A program made the translations under genes and the position numbers. The notes below the pieces were generated by a model. That model was not told the DNA's origin. It was given only the letters and a program-made list of their open reading frames with translations, and searched no databases. Shown piece by piece: positions 1 to 7,543 of a stretch of DNA of 64,000 nt (its first letter is position 1; each line of letters opens with the position of its first letter). The DNA is taken from positions 124,001 to 188,000 of the forward strand of contig NZ_JAYGHA010000001.1 in assembly GCF_034931405.1 (NCBI RefSeq), in the 5' to 3' direction. The DNA is from RDYJ01 sp034931405 (GTDB lineage Bacteria > Cyanobacteriota > Cyanobacteriia > Cyanobacteriales > Nostocaceae).

Positions 1-131
1 ACTATTACGGTGGAAAGATGATGGTTGATTTCGTGGGGTGAGATTATTAAACAAGGGCGTGTTTTTTTAATTTCACTGCCAATGGTAGGGTTAAGATTAA
101 CTAGGAAAACATCAAATCTGTTAACTACCAT
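1..131 (-). CDS. mazF: MazF/PemK-family toxin, 5' part only (cut by window edge)
   Basis: Endoribonuclease toxin of a type II toxin-antitoxin pair; the family cleaves mRNA and is held inactive by MazE. On the minus strand an ATG at 131-129 overlaps the stop region of the antitoxin gene. The frame reads without stops to the window edge, giving about 43 residues. It opens MVVNRFDVFLVNLNPTIGSE and continues through KKTRPCLIIS. The order 'G/D-x-hydrophobic-L-N-P-T-x-G-x-E-x-x-K-x-R-P' is the N-terminal signature of the PemK/MazF fold. The overlap with the upstream gene implies translational coupling. The C-terminal half is outside the window, so integrity cannot be judged. Confidence 0.85.
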   Translation of the reverse strand, partial: MVVNRFDVFLVNLNPTIGSEIKKTRPCLIISPHEINHHLSTVI

Positions 132-385
132 TGCCATTCTGTTTCATCCCATTCTGTTGTATTGATGTCATCTAATAAGATATCATCGCCTTTTTCAGCC
201 ATTTCTATAAATGCTTGTTCCCAACCTTTTCTTACTTGTTCAACTGGGCGAATAATTAGATGATTTCCTTGAACTTCTATTTCTACTTCTGAGTTAATAC
301 CGCTTTGTTCTAATAGGGTTTTAGGTATGCGTAACCCTTGCGAGTTGCCGATTTTGACTATTCGGGTTTTTCTTGCTGTACCCAT
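125..385 (-). CDS. mazE: MazE-type AbrB-fold antitoxin
   Basis: 86-residue antitoxin that should bind and neutralise the MazF encoded just downstream and repress the operon. The N-terminal ~50 residues are a swapped-hairpin AbrB domain: KIGNSQGLRIPKTLLEQSG is the typical 'K-x-G-N-S-x-G-x-R-I-P' DNA-binding motif, followed by EIEVQGNHLIIRP. The acidic, tryptophan-rich tail (DDILLDDINTTEWDETEW) is the expected toxin-binding segment. The stop codon overlaps the mazF start, the usual mazEF arrangement. A perfect palindrome lies 32 bp upstream of the start codon. Length and organisation are typical for chromosomal cyanobacterial mazEF. Confidence 0.88.
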   Translation of the reverse strand: MGTARKTRIVKIGNSQGLRIPKTLLEQSGINSEVEIEVQGNHLIIRPVEQVRKGWEQAFIEMAEKGDDILLDDINTTEWDETEWQW

Positions 386-416
386 TTTATGTGTTTGGGG
401 ATAGAATGGTAGTTAC

Positions 417-430
417 ATTGTAATTACAAT
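417..430. promoter_or_regulatory. 14-bp perfect palindrome upstream of mazE, candidate operator
   Basis: ATTGTAATTACAAT is a perfect inverted repeat 32 bp upstream of the mazE start codon. AbrB-fold antitoxins usually autoregulate through palindromes at their promoter, so this is a reasonable operator candidate. The role is inferred from position and symmetry only. Confidence 0.4.
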
Positions 431-564
431 AATGGAAAGAGTCAAGTGTAAAGCCGGAAGTAACTGTGTAAAATTCTGGAATTTCTTAAGATATATTTCA
501 CTTTTATACTGATAATTTTGTATTATATATAATTAATACCAGTTAAATCTAACAATACTAAATA

Positions 565-1020
565 ATGCGTATTACTAGACTTAAAATCAAAAACTTTCGT
601 GCCATCACATCCCTGACATTAACAGAATTGGGTGATGTTGTTATAATTGCCGGTTCTAATGGTATTGCTTTCTTTGCTGATGAAATAGCAGTCAAAAATA
701 ACTTTGCACAAGCTAATGAAGTTTTCATTCCCAGTATTGCCGTCGGGGAATTGTGTTATGGTGCAAGAAAATCTGGACGTTCAAAAGAAAATCTAGAATG
801 AATTGAAGAATTTATCGCTAATAATACTGTAATTGACTGTAATATAGAAACATCACGAAAATACGGTGAGATAAAAAATCAGCTACGTTTAAAAGGTCGT
901 CCGTTACCTGAAAATGATATTTGGATAGCTGCAATAAGTCTTCAATATAATCTAATTTTAGTTACACGCGATGCTCATTTTCAGGAAGTTGAAAATTTAC
1001 AAACAGTTTCTTGGATATAG
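565..1020 (+). pseudogene. Chimeric relic: AAA ATPase N-terminus joined to VapC PIN toxin, with internal stop
   Basis: The first ~33 codons (MRITRLKIKNFRAI ... VIIAGSNG) are the start of a RecF/OLD-like ATPase and end inside its Walker A motif, normally GSNGSGKS. The frame then passes directly into a VapC PIN-domain toxin: IAFFADEIAVKNNF, SIAVGELCYGARKSGR, and after an in-frame TGA at 799-801, GRPLPENDIWIAA and LVTRDAHF up to the TAG at 1018-1020. The VapC N-terminus with its first catalytic Asp (usually LLDTN) is missing. This looks like a deletion between two genes through short homology, followed by a nonsense mutation. A functional product is unlikely. An ATG start at 565 is preserved. 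Confidence 0.8.
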
Positions 1021-1048
1021 CACGCAAATTGGTAATAAAAAAATAATC

Positions 1049-1366
1049 ATGACAGAAGAGATTGAAATCAAAACCAGTATCGGTAACGTATTTGCAGATT
1101 TAGATTTACCCAACCCAGATGAAATGCTAGTAAAAGCTGAACTAGCACGAAAAATCAGTAATGCTATCACTGCACGTCATATCACCCAAGCAGAAGCGGC
1201 TGAATTATTAGGAATTGATCAGCCAAAAGTTTCTGCTTTAATGAGAGGAAGACTGACAGGTTTTTCTCTGGAAAGAATGTTTAGATTTCTCAATACATTG
1301 GGAATTGATGTAGAAATTACAGTCAAACCTAAATCTAGAAATAATGCACGGATAACAGTAGTTTAA
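1049..1366 (+). CDS. XRE-family HTH antitoxin (HigA-like), no adjacent toxin
   Basis: 105-residue helix-turn-helix protein of the HTH_37/XRE antitoxin group usually encoded after a HigB/RelE-like toxin. The start chosen is the ATG at 1049 (MTEEIEIKTSIGNVFADL). The longer frame from 971 only reads through the tail of the VapC relic and is not family-like. The HTH is clear: ITQAEAAELLGIDQPKVSAL followed by MRGRLTGFSLERMFRFL, then the strand LGIDVEITVKP typical of this family. No RelE/HigB toxin is present upstream; the preceding DNA is the VapC relic. It may act as a solitary regulator or be a remnant antitoxin. Confidence 0.75.
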   Translation: MTEEIEIKTSIGNVFADLDLPNPDEMLVKAELARKISNAITARHITQAEAAELLGIDQPKVSALMRGRLTGFSLERMFRFLNTLGIDVEITVKPKSRNNARITVV

Positions 1367-1405
1367 TTTGTGCTTCTGAAAATTCAAAATTCAAGGAAGA
1401 AATAT

Positions 1406-1582
1406 ATGAATACTTTAGTGAAAGAATTATTAAGCACATTTGATAGTTTACCAGAATCCGAAAGACTAGAAATAGCTGGGGAAATTTTGAAACGGGTTAC
1501 AAATTTAGACTTTCCACCTTTATCTGATGAAGATTTAGTGTGGAATGCTGAAGAACTTTTTTTAGAATTAGATCAATATTAA
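1406..1582 (+). CDS. Small antitoxin-like protein (addiction-module type), orphan
   Basis: 58 residues starting MNTLVKELLSTFDSLPESER and ending in an acidic segment (LSDEDLVWNAEELFLELDQY). Short proteins with this pattern (LPESE-x-x-x-A-x-E-I-L-R/K-R, then LSDEEL...AEELF) occur in cyanobacteria directly upstream of PemK-like toxins and probably act as their antitoxins. That link is from memory of the family, not from a search. The ATG at 1406 is preferred over the frame opening at 1370 because AAGGAAGAAA precedes it and the family starts here. No toxin follows: the next gene is another antitoxin-like gene 17 bp downstream. Confidence 0.55.
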   Translation: MNTLVKELLSTFDSLPESERLEIAGEILKRVTNLDFPPLSDEDLVWNAEELFLELDQY

Positions 1583-1599
1583 AAATATAGTAATAGCTT

Positions 1600-1839
1600 A
1601 TGAGTTCCATTAATTCACAATTATCATCTGATTTAATTAACGAAGGTGAGCAAGCTATTCGTCAAAAATTGGCATTACAATTGTATGATCAAAATATCTT
1701 TACTTTTGGTCAAGCGCGACGTTTAGCTAATTTGTCTGTTTGGGAATTTCAGCGACTTTTAGGAACAAGAAAAATTGAACGATATTATACTGAAGTTGAT
1801 TTATTGGAAGATGTAAATACTATTCAAGCAGGTTTTTAA
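1600..1839 (+). CDS. UPF0175-family antitoxin-like protein, orphan
   Basis: 79-residue protein of the UPF0175 family, small helical DNA-binding-like proteins often paired with DUF3368 PIN-like toxins. Diagnostic pattern: LALQLYDQNIFTFGQARRLA followed by NLSVWEFQRLLGTRKI and a C-terminal YTEVDLLEDV. The protein is full length for the family. A DUF3368 partner would be expected immediately downstream, but the convergent murJ gene begins there instead. This is the third antitoxin-like gene in a row without a recognisable toxin. Confidence 0.7.
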   Translation: MSSINSQLSSDLINEGEQAIRQKLALQLYDQNIFTFGQARRLANLSVWEFQRLLGTRKIERYYTEVDLLEDVNTIQAGF

Positions 1840-1876
1840 GGCGTAACCAGAAATAGAATTCCCATTGTAGCTAAAT

Positions 1877-3481
1877 CTACCTCTTCAGAAATTTCTGCCG
1901 CATCTTCACCACAAAACTATTAACCTCCGGTATTCTCATCATCCCAGCAATAACCGCAAATACAAAAATTCCCACTGCACCAGAAACACACAACTCAACT
2001 ATTAAAACAACTAAACCCTTATTTCCCAAAACCTGCTGACAACCAACCAAAGTCCCATAACTTGCAACTCCAGCAACAACGCTACCCGCAGTTAAACCCA
2101 GAATTGGTAAACTCCATTCCCGCAAAGGTAAACCGTTCAATTTACGATTTAACAACCACAATAACATTAAAATTGAACTGCAATTTACCCCAACTGTAGC
2201 TAACACCAAACCAGGCGCACCAAAAGGTTTAACTAAGATAAAATCTAAAACAGCATTGAGTAAAATATTAAAAGTGCTAATTCTAAAAGGTGTTTGTCCA
2301 TCACCTAAAGCATAAAATACTCTTACTAAAACATCACGCCCTAAATAAACAAACATCCCAATACCATAGGCAACTAATAAAGAAGAAACTAACTCTGTAG
2401 CTTCTTGTTTAAATGCTCCCCGTTGATAAACTACCTGCACAATTGGCTCAGATAAAGCTATCATTAACGCCCCTAAAGGTAGCATTGTTACCGCAGTTAA
2501 TAACAGTCCTTGACGAATGCGTAATTTTAAATCAGGCCAGTTTTCTGGTTCAGCTAATTTGGCAAATATAGGTAATAAAGGTAGTAAAATAATATTAGAA
2601 ATAATTCCTAATGGAGTTTGTACTAATAAATTGGCATAGTTAAAACCTGCGGCTGCACCTTTAATTGGACTGGCAAAATATAAATCTGTTGCGACATTAA
2701 TCGGCATCATTCCCGAAGAAATTGTTGCCGGAGTCATGATTTTAATGACTTCTTGAACAGCAGGAGATTTAAAATCAAATCTTAGTCTTAATGTTCCTAA
2801 ACCTAACCGCCACTGCACAATTAATTGCACTGACCATTGCAAAATCGCACCAGCTAAAGTTCCCCAAGCTAATACCATGCCACCGATTAAAGCAAATTCT
2901 GGCTTGATGATATCTTTGCCATATTGCAAAGCCAAAATCCCAATACCTGCAATTACGGTAACGCTAGATAATAACGGACTAATTGAAAGTAACCAATATT
3001 GATTTGCTGCGTTGAGAGTACCAAAACCAATGCCAATTAAACCGGAAAATAAGGCCATAGGAGCCATTATTTGCAGTTGACGAATGGCAATTTCTCTCGT
3101 GGCAGGTTCTAAACCATAACCAACTATATCAATGATTGGTGCTGCCAAAAAAATCTGAGCAATTGTGACTAACAACAGTAACCCACCAACTATGGTTGTT
3201 ACTGTTTCTACTAGAGGTGCAGATTCTTCTCGTTTACGTTTGGCTAAAACGCTAACAATGGCACTATGTAATGGTCCATTGACACCACCGAGTAAAATTA
3301 ACAAAAAGCCAGGGATAATATAGGCGTAACTGTATGCAGTAGCAGCAGCACCAACACCGAAAACAGCCGCTATGGCTTGTTGTCTAATTAAACCAAATAC
3401 TTTACTAATTAATGTGGCTGCGGCAACAATACCAGCAATACCAGCGAAAGAACGAGAGGGTTTTTGATCTTGTTGTGTCAC
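1877..3481 (-). CDS. murJ: Lipid II flippase MurJ (MviN)
   Basis: 534-residue multispanning membrane protein of the MurJ/MviN family, which flips undecaprenyl-linked peptidoglycan precursor across the cytoplasmic membrane. The N-terminus has the family pattern AATLISKVFGLIRQQAIAAVFG. About 14 hydrophobic helices follow, including FSGLIGIGFGTLNAANQYW and the conserved ALGDGQTPFRIS loop. The start codon is GTG at 3481, followed by a polar leader (TQQDQKPSRSF). Length is normal for the family (500-550). It is convergent with the orphan antitoxins and stands alone, with the pentapeptide gene upstream on the same strand. Confidence 0.93.
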   Translation of the reverse strand: MTQQDQKPSRSFAGIAGIVAAATLISKVFGLIRQQAIAAVFGVGAAATAYSYAYIIPGFLLILLGGVNGPLHSAIVSVLAKRKREESAPLVETVTTIVGGLLLLVTIAQIFLAAPIIDIVGYGLEPATREIAIRQLQIMAPMALFSGLIGIGFGTLNAANQYWLLSISPLLSSVTVIAGIGILALQYGKDIIKPEFALIGGMVLAWGTLAGAILQWSVQLIVQWRLGLGTLRLRFDFKSPAVQEVIKIMTPATISSGMMPINVATDLYFASPIKGAAAGFNYANLLVQTPLGIISNIILLPLLPIFAKLAEPENWPDLKLRIRQGLLLTAVTMLPLGALMIALSEPIVQVVYQRGAFKQEATELVSSLLVAYGIGMFVYLGRDVLVRVFYALGDGQTPFRISTFNILLNAVLDFILVKPFGAPGLVLATVGVNCSSILMLLWLLNRKLNGLPLREWSLPILGLTAGSVVAGVASYGTLVGCQQVLGNKGLVVLIVELCVSGAVGIFVFAVIAGMMRIPEVNSFVVKMRQKFLKR

Positions 3482-3509
3482 GAATATCAGTTATCAATTG
3501 TTATTAGTC

Positions 3510-3582
3510 GTAGGGGCGAAGCATTCAGGCGATAAATGACCGATTTTTTCTCAAGGCTATTTTCTGAATGCTTCGCCCGTAC
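3510..3582. repeat. Palindromic element with GGGCGAAGCATTC arms
   Basis: GTAGGGGCGAAGCATTCAG at the left is mirrored by CTGAATGCTTCGCCCGTAC at the right, separated by about 35 bp. The same GGGCGAAGCATTCG arm recurs at 37238 and in a 45-bp tandem array at 37495-37618, so this is a dispersed repeat family. It lies between murJ and the pentapeptide gene. Confidence 0.8.
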
Positions 3583-3614
3583 ATTAAAAAAGTATTCGGA
3601 GAATAGCTTTTCAC

Positions 3615-4121
3615 TCACCTACAACCCAAACTATCTTTTGTAGAAACACCAGTTACAGGATTAACACCATCAGCCCGTTCACACAATAGCGAAACCTGAT
3701 AACGGTCAATTAAAGCATCTGTAAAATCAGCACCAGTGATATCTGCATCAAAAAAGCGGCTACGGGTTAAAGTAGCTTCTGTGAAAATAGTATTCTTGAG
3801 ATTAGCACCATCTAGGGTAACACGATCAACTAAAGCACCTGTTAAATTAGCATCTTGTAAATTTGCCTTTAATAATACACCTTTCGTTAATATGGCGTTA
3901 GTTAAATTCGCACCTTGAAAGTTTGCCCCGCGCATTTCTGCGGCTACAAAATTTTCTCCTGTTAAATCAATGTTAGAAAAGTCACGATTTTCTAAAGAGG
4001 CGTTGTTATAGTTAATAGTGTTGGTTTGAGCGAAGGCAGGTTTAGGATTGATAATTATCCACAACCAAGCTAGAAGCAAAATCAATATTAAACTAAAAAA
4101 TCTCAACAAAATCTTTTTCAT
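3615..4121 (-). CDS. Secreted pentapeptide-repeat protein
   Basis: 168-residue exported protein of unknown function. It starts with a signal-peptide-like segment, MKKILLRFFSLILILLLAWL, ending near PKPAFA. It continues with about 16 pentapeptide units of the A(D/N)Lxx type (ANFQG, ANLTN, ANLQD, ANLTG, ANLKN, ADITG, ADFTD), expected to fold as a right-handed quadrilateral beta-helix. It ends with a short Cys-containing tail (LLCERADGVNPVTG). The ATG at 4121 is preferred over 4139, because the extra residues would be encoded by a GGTCATT tandem repeat. A lumenal or periplasmic location is inferred from the leader. Confidence 0.8.
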   Translation of the reverse strand: MKKILLRFFSLILILLLAWLWIIINPKPAFAQTNTINYNNASLENRDFSNIDLTGENFVAAEMRGANFQGANLTNAILTKGVLLKANLQDANLTGALVDRVTLDGANLKNTIFTEATLTRSRFFDADITGADFTDALIDRYQVSLLCERADGVNPVTGVSTKDSLGCR

Positions 4122-4131
4122 AAATTTATAG

Positions 4132-4205
4132 TTGGTCATTGGTCATTGGTCATTGGTCATTGGTTAATGTTTTAACTAATGACTAATGACTAATAACTAA
4201 TGACT
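4132..4205. repeat. Heptamer tandem repeat with inverted half (TTGGTCA / TAATGAC)
   Basis: Consecutive GGTCATT units run from 4134 to about 4163 and are followed by TAATGAC/TAATAAC units to 4205, giving an inverted-repeat arrangement. This is a short tandemly repeated repetitive sequence of the kind common in filamentous cyanobacteria. It provides the bases around the stop of the LCP gene. Confidence 0.75.
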
Positions 4206-5709
4206 ATTTCCAATCTTTACCAATGCGAATTGTGAGGTCAGATTCTAAATCGCCATTTGCGGAAATGTCAATTTGACCTAATCCTAAAACTTCTTGCAAT
4301 TCTACTCCTGGTTGTGGGTTTCCTTTCTGAACAATTATCTGCGTTTGGCGTTGGGTATCAGGCCAATCGGGAACAGTGTAAATATTTGTAAAACCTTTTT
4401 CTTTGAGATAGGTAATAACTTTTTCCGTTAACTGAGGTTGATTGGAAGCATTTTGAATAGCAACTTTGAGGCGAGAAACAGGACGTAAATCTGGTTTAAG
4501 CCCAGGTATATTCACCCCAACATAATTATTCAATAAGCTTTGTTGTCCAGTGAGATTCAACCAATAGCTATCAGGGTCTTTACTAAATTTGCTAAACGTA
4601 CCAGGTAGCATGGCCATTTGGAAATTATCCCGTTCTACATTCACGGAAAAATTCGCTAATGCCATCATTTCTTCCATTTTCAGATTGGTGTCAAAATACT
4701 TTCGCATAATGCGAGTAATTTGGGGCAACCTGGGTAAAACTGTGGGACTATTTAAGCGTTGAACCAAAGCTGTGATTAGTGCCTGTTGGCGCTGCACTCT
4801 TGGTATATCGCCTACATTGGATTCCCGGAAACGGGCAAACAATTCTGCTTGTTCACCGTTCAAAGTTTGCCAACCGCTCACTAAATTCGCCGATAAACTA
4901 GCGGAATTATCTTGATAATTCATGGCTTGAGGTACAAATACATCTACCCCGCCTAATTGATCAACTAATTGCCGCAAGCCGCTGGTAGAAATACGAATAT
5001 AGCGATCTATGGGAGCATTGCTTAAAGTACGACTAACTACCCGTGCGGCTAATACTGGACCACCTTTGGTATTAGCTTCAGATACCTTAGTTAATCCTTC
5101 TTGTGGCAGGGAAATCATTGTCCCTCTGGGAATAGAAAGCACACGAATAGATTTATCGCTGGGATTTAGCCTGACTAGCAACATGGTATCGCTGCTACCA
5201 GCAAAACTTTCTGGGGAACCGTCAACAGTACCCTTAACTGGTTCAATTCCCATGACTAAAATATTCATGGGTTTTGATAGTTGATACTGAGAAAGTTTAT
5301 TCCATAAATCCCCTGGTACTTTTACTTGGTCTTTACTAGTAGATCCAAAATCATCATCTTTAGCTTGATCTAAATTACTCCACAGAGGAGTCCACAGTGC
5401 CAAAGTTGATACTAGTAACCCAGATAAAATAATCCCCACAACAAAAGTTAATATCCACAATAGCCAGCGGGGCATTGTTAACCCTAAGCGATCATAGAGT
5501 TCATTAGGAATAGCACCTACTGACTCGACGACGTTAAGCGGATTATTTGCTGGCTGTTTTGCTTTAACCTCTGTTCCCGATGCTGGTATTGGGGTCGGTA
5601 TGACCTGATTTTCTACCCGTTGAAATTGCTGTGGTTTTCCCTCTTGATCTAATGCTGTTGTTTGTTGAGGTATGACTTGATTTTCCGACCATTGAACTTG
5701 TTTTATCAC
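4204..5709 (-). CDS. LytR-CpsA-Psr (LCP) family cell-wall glycopolymer ligase
   Basis: Membrane-anchored LCP protein; the family transfers undecaprenyl-linked polymers to the cell wall. A cytoplasmic Pro/Gln-rich N-terminus carries two ENQVIP copies. A transmembrane helix follows (WLLWILTFVVGIILSGLLVS). The LCP domain is complete: NILVMGIE, GSSDTMLLVRLNP, IRVLSIPRGTMISLP, and ARFRESNVGDIPRVQRQQ with the conserved Arg and Asp residues. A C-terminal LytR_C domain ends the protein (LKVAIQNAS ... TQIIVQKG). The frame opens with TTG at 5727, but GGGGAG lies six bases before a GTG at 5709, which is therefore the likelier start (501 residues). Confidence 0.88.
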   Translation of the reverse strand: MIKQVQWSENQVIPQQTTALDQEGKPQQFQRVENQVIPTPIPASGTEVKAKQPANNPLNVVESVGAIPNELYDRLGLTMPRWLLWILTFVVGIILSGLLVSTLALWTPLWSNLDQAKDDDFGSTSKDQVKVPGDLWNKLSQYQLSKPMNILVMGIEPVKGTVDGSPESFAGSSDTMLLVRLNPSDKSIRVLSIPRGTMISLPQEGLTKVSEANTKGGPVLAARVVSRTLSNAPIDRYIRISTSGLRQLVDQLGGVDVFVPQAMNYQDNSASLSANLVSGWQTLNGEQAELFARFRESNVGDIPRVQRQQALITALVQRLNSPTVLPRLPQITRIMRKYFDTNLKMEEMMALANFSVNVERDNFQMAMLPGTFSKFSKDPDSYWLNLTGQQSLLNNYVGVNIPGLKPDLRPVSRLKVAIQNASNQPQLTEKVITYLKEKGFTNIYTVPDWPDTQRQTQIIVQKGNPQPGVELQEVLGLGQIDISANGDLESDLTIRIGKDWK

Positions 5710-5727
5710 AATTATCTCCCCACTCAA

Positions 5728-6134
5728 CCACTCCCTAAAGGTATGTTAATGCAAGCTACAAATTTTGCCAGATTTTTATTGAGATTTTTAAGCTATTGCT
5801 GTTCTCTACTTTAAACTAAGTCATAAATCTTACATTTGTAAGGATGGTGATTTATCAGTAGAGACAATCCAAAATCCCAAATCTCAACAAGATGAACGAA
5901 TAAATGGCTTACACTTACGTCAGGAATACAGGATTAATATTAATACAGCATCTTGCAGGTAAATAAAGTACAAAATAAATTTTCTTGATTATGTACTAAG
6001 AAAGTTTTACCACTGACTGCTACTGTAATCTGCAAATTAATCTTGTTAATCCTTTAATCTTTCAATTATGATCCAAAATCCCAAATTGAATGAATGTACA
6101 CTGGTACTGTTCTGCAATAGGTGTATATAACAAC
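5728..6134. other. Intergenic region between divergent LCP and manC genes
   Basis: About 400 bp without a convincing gene. It should hold the promoters of the two divergent genes. AT-rich, with no repeat arrays, tRNA or hairpin terminator that I could recognise. Confidence 0.5.
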
Positions 6135-7199
6135 ATGAGCAATTTACTGATCCCTGTAATTCTGGCTGGCGGTAAAGGTGAGCGTTTTTGGCCTCTCAGT
6201 CGCCGGCACAGACCAAAGCAATTTTTAAGTCTCGATGGCAGTTCTAGAAGCCTACTACAAGCTACCGCTGATCGGTTGCTAACACTTGCAGGTGGCTGGG
6301 ATCACTTATGGGTGATAACTTCTAGCCAAATCGCTCAAGGAGTACGAGAACAATTACCCGATCTGCCAGAGCTTAATTTGCTGATTGAATCAGAGGGTAG
6401 AGATACAGCTGCTGCCGTGGCTTGGACAAGTTTAGAAATTAAAAAGCGTTATGGAGAAGATGCTGTCATTGGCTTTTTTCCCGCTGATCACTGGATTGCA
6501 GATCAAGATGTGTTTGCACATACATTGAGTGCGGCTACGCAGTTAGCGACTAGCACAGCAGCGATTGTCACTTTGGGGATCAAGCCTACTTTTCCATCAA
6601 CTGGTTACGGCTACATTGAACAAGGTGAAAAAATTGGTAGTTTTAATAACTTGCCAGCTTATCACGTCAACCGCTTTACTGAAAAGCCCAATCTGGAAAC
6701 AGCTGAAACTTTTTTATCAACAGGACGGTTTAGCTGGAACAGTGGTATGTTCGTCTTTCGGGCTGGGGTGGTTCTGGAAGAACTACGTATCCATGCCCCA
6801 GAAATTATCGAACCTTTAGAACAACAAGGCCCTGATGTTTACCCCCAGTTGCCTAAGAAGAGTATAGATTATGCTCTGATGGAAAAAACAAGTCTAGCAT
6901 ACGTTTTACCAGTGGAGTTTGGTTGGGATGATCTGGGTGACTGGAATGCGATTGAACGTCTACTCAAACAAGAAGATAATCCTAATGTAGAATTAGCTAC
7001 CCACGTAGGGCTAGATACCCAAGGGGCAATTGTTTATGCCTCCAATGCAGATGATGTAGTTGTGACGATTGGGTTAGAAGATGTAGTGATTGTGCGCGAT
7101 CGCAATGTTACCCTGGTAGTTAAAAAGGAACGTACTCAAGAAATTAAGCAAATCCTTAAAACCCTGCAAAATGATCCCCGATTTACGGACTTGCTGTAA
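6135..7199 (+). CDS. manC: Mannose-1-phosphate guanylyltransferase
   Basis: Makes GDP-mannose from mannose-1-phosphate and GTP for polysaccharide and glycan synthesis. The 354-residue protein begins with the nucleotidyltransferase signature VILAGGKGERFWPLSR and continues RRHRPKQFLSLDG. Other family motifs are FFPADHWI, the substrate loop KPTFPSTGYGYIEQG, FTEKPN, WNSGMFVFR and VEFGWDDLGDW. It is the short form without the C-terminal isomerase domain of bifunctional ManC/AlgA enzymes. The start at 6135 (MSNLLIPVILAGG) is preferred over 6090, because the family motif begins a few residues after it. The gene stands alone. Confidence 0.9.
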   Translation: MSNLLIPVILAGGKGERFWPLSRRHRPKQFLSLDGSSRSLLQATADRLLTLAGGWDHLWVITSSQIAQGVREQLPDLPELNLLIESEGRDTAAAVAWTSLEIKKRYGEDAVIGFFPADHWIADQDVFAHTLSAATQLATSTAAIVTLGIKPTFPSTGYGYIEQGEKIGSFNNLPAYHVNRFTEKPNLETAETFLSTGRFSWNSGMFVFRAGVVLEELRIHAPEIIEPLEQQGPDVYPQLPKKSIDYALMEKTSLAYVLPVEFGWDDLGDWNAIERLLKQEDNPNVELATHVGLDTQGAIVYASNADDVVVTIGLEDVVIVRDRNVTLVVKKERTQEIKQILKTLQNDPRFTDLL

Positions 7200-7306
7200 A
7201 AGTTAACACCCTTGGTAGAGGCTCAACAGTGCTGTTTTCAATTATAACTAGACTGCCCAATTGTATTCTGTGACATTTAGGTTGATCAACAGTATTTAGT
7301 CCAGGA

Positions 7307-7541
7307 TGGGGACTGGAGATTGGGGACTGGGGACTGGGGACTAGGGACTGAGGACTGAGGACTGGGGACTGGGGACTGGGGACTGGGGACTGGGGACTGA
7401 GGAGTTTTTCTCAATCACCGAATCCCCAATTACCAATCACCTAATCCCTAATCCCTAATCCCTAATCCCTAATCCCCAATCCCCAATCCCCAATCCCCAA
7501 TCCCCAATCCCCAATCCTCAATCCTCAATCCCCAATCCTCA
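7307..7541. repeat. Long heptamer repeat array: GGGGACT units, then AATCCCC/AATCCCT units
   Basis: From 7307 to about 7403 the DNA is a near-perfect array of GGGGACT (variants with GAGGACT). After about 15 unrelated bases, AATCCCY units run to 7541, two bases before the next start codon. The second half is nearly complementary to the first, so the RNA could fold into a large hairpin. Typical cyanobacterial short tandem repeats; it fills most of the 7200-7543 gap. Confidence 0.9.
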
Positions 7542-7543
7542 AA

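Noticed and set aside
1840..1930. A DUF3368 toxin start after the UPF0175 gene
   Set aside because: The short frame there is the antisense of the murJ 3' end and lacks the PIN motif.
7307..7541. Heptamer arrays as a CRISPR or replication-origin iteron cluster
   Set aside because: Low-complexity microsatellite with no spacers; the same arrays recur between unrelated genes and no replication gene is near.
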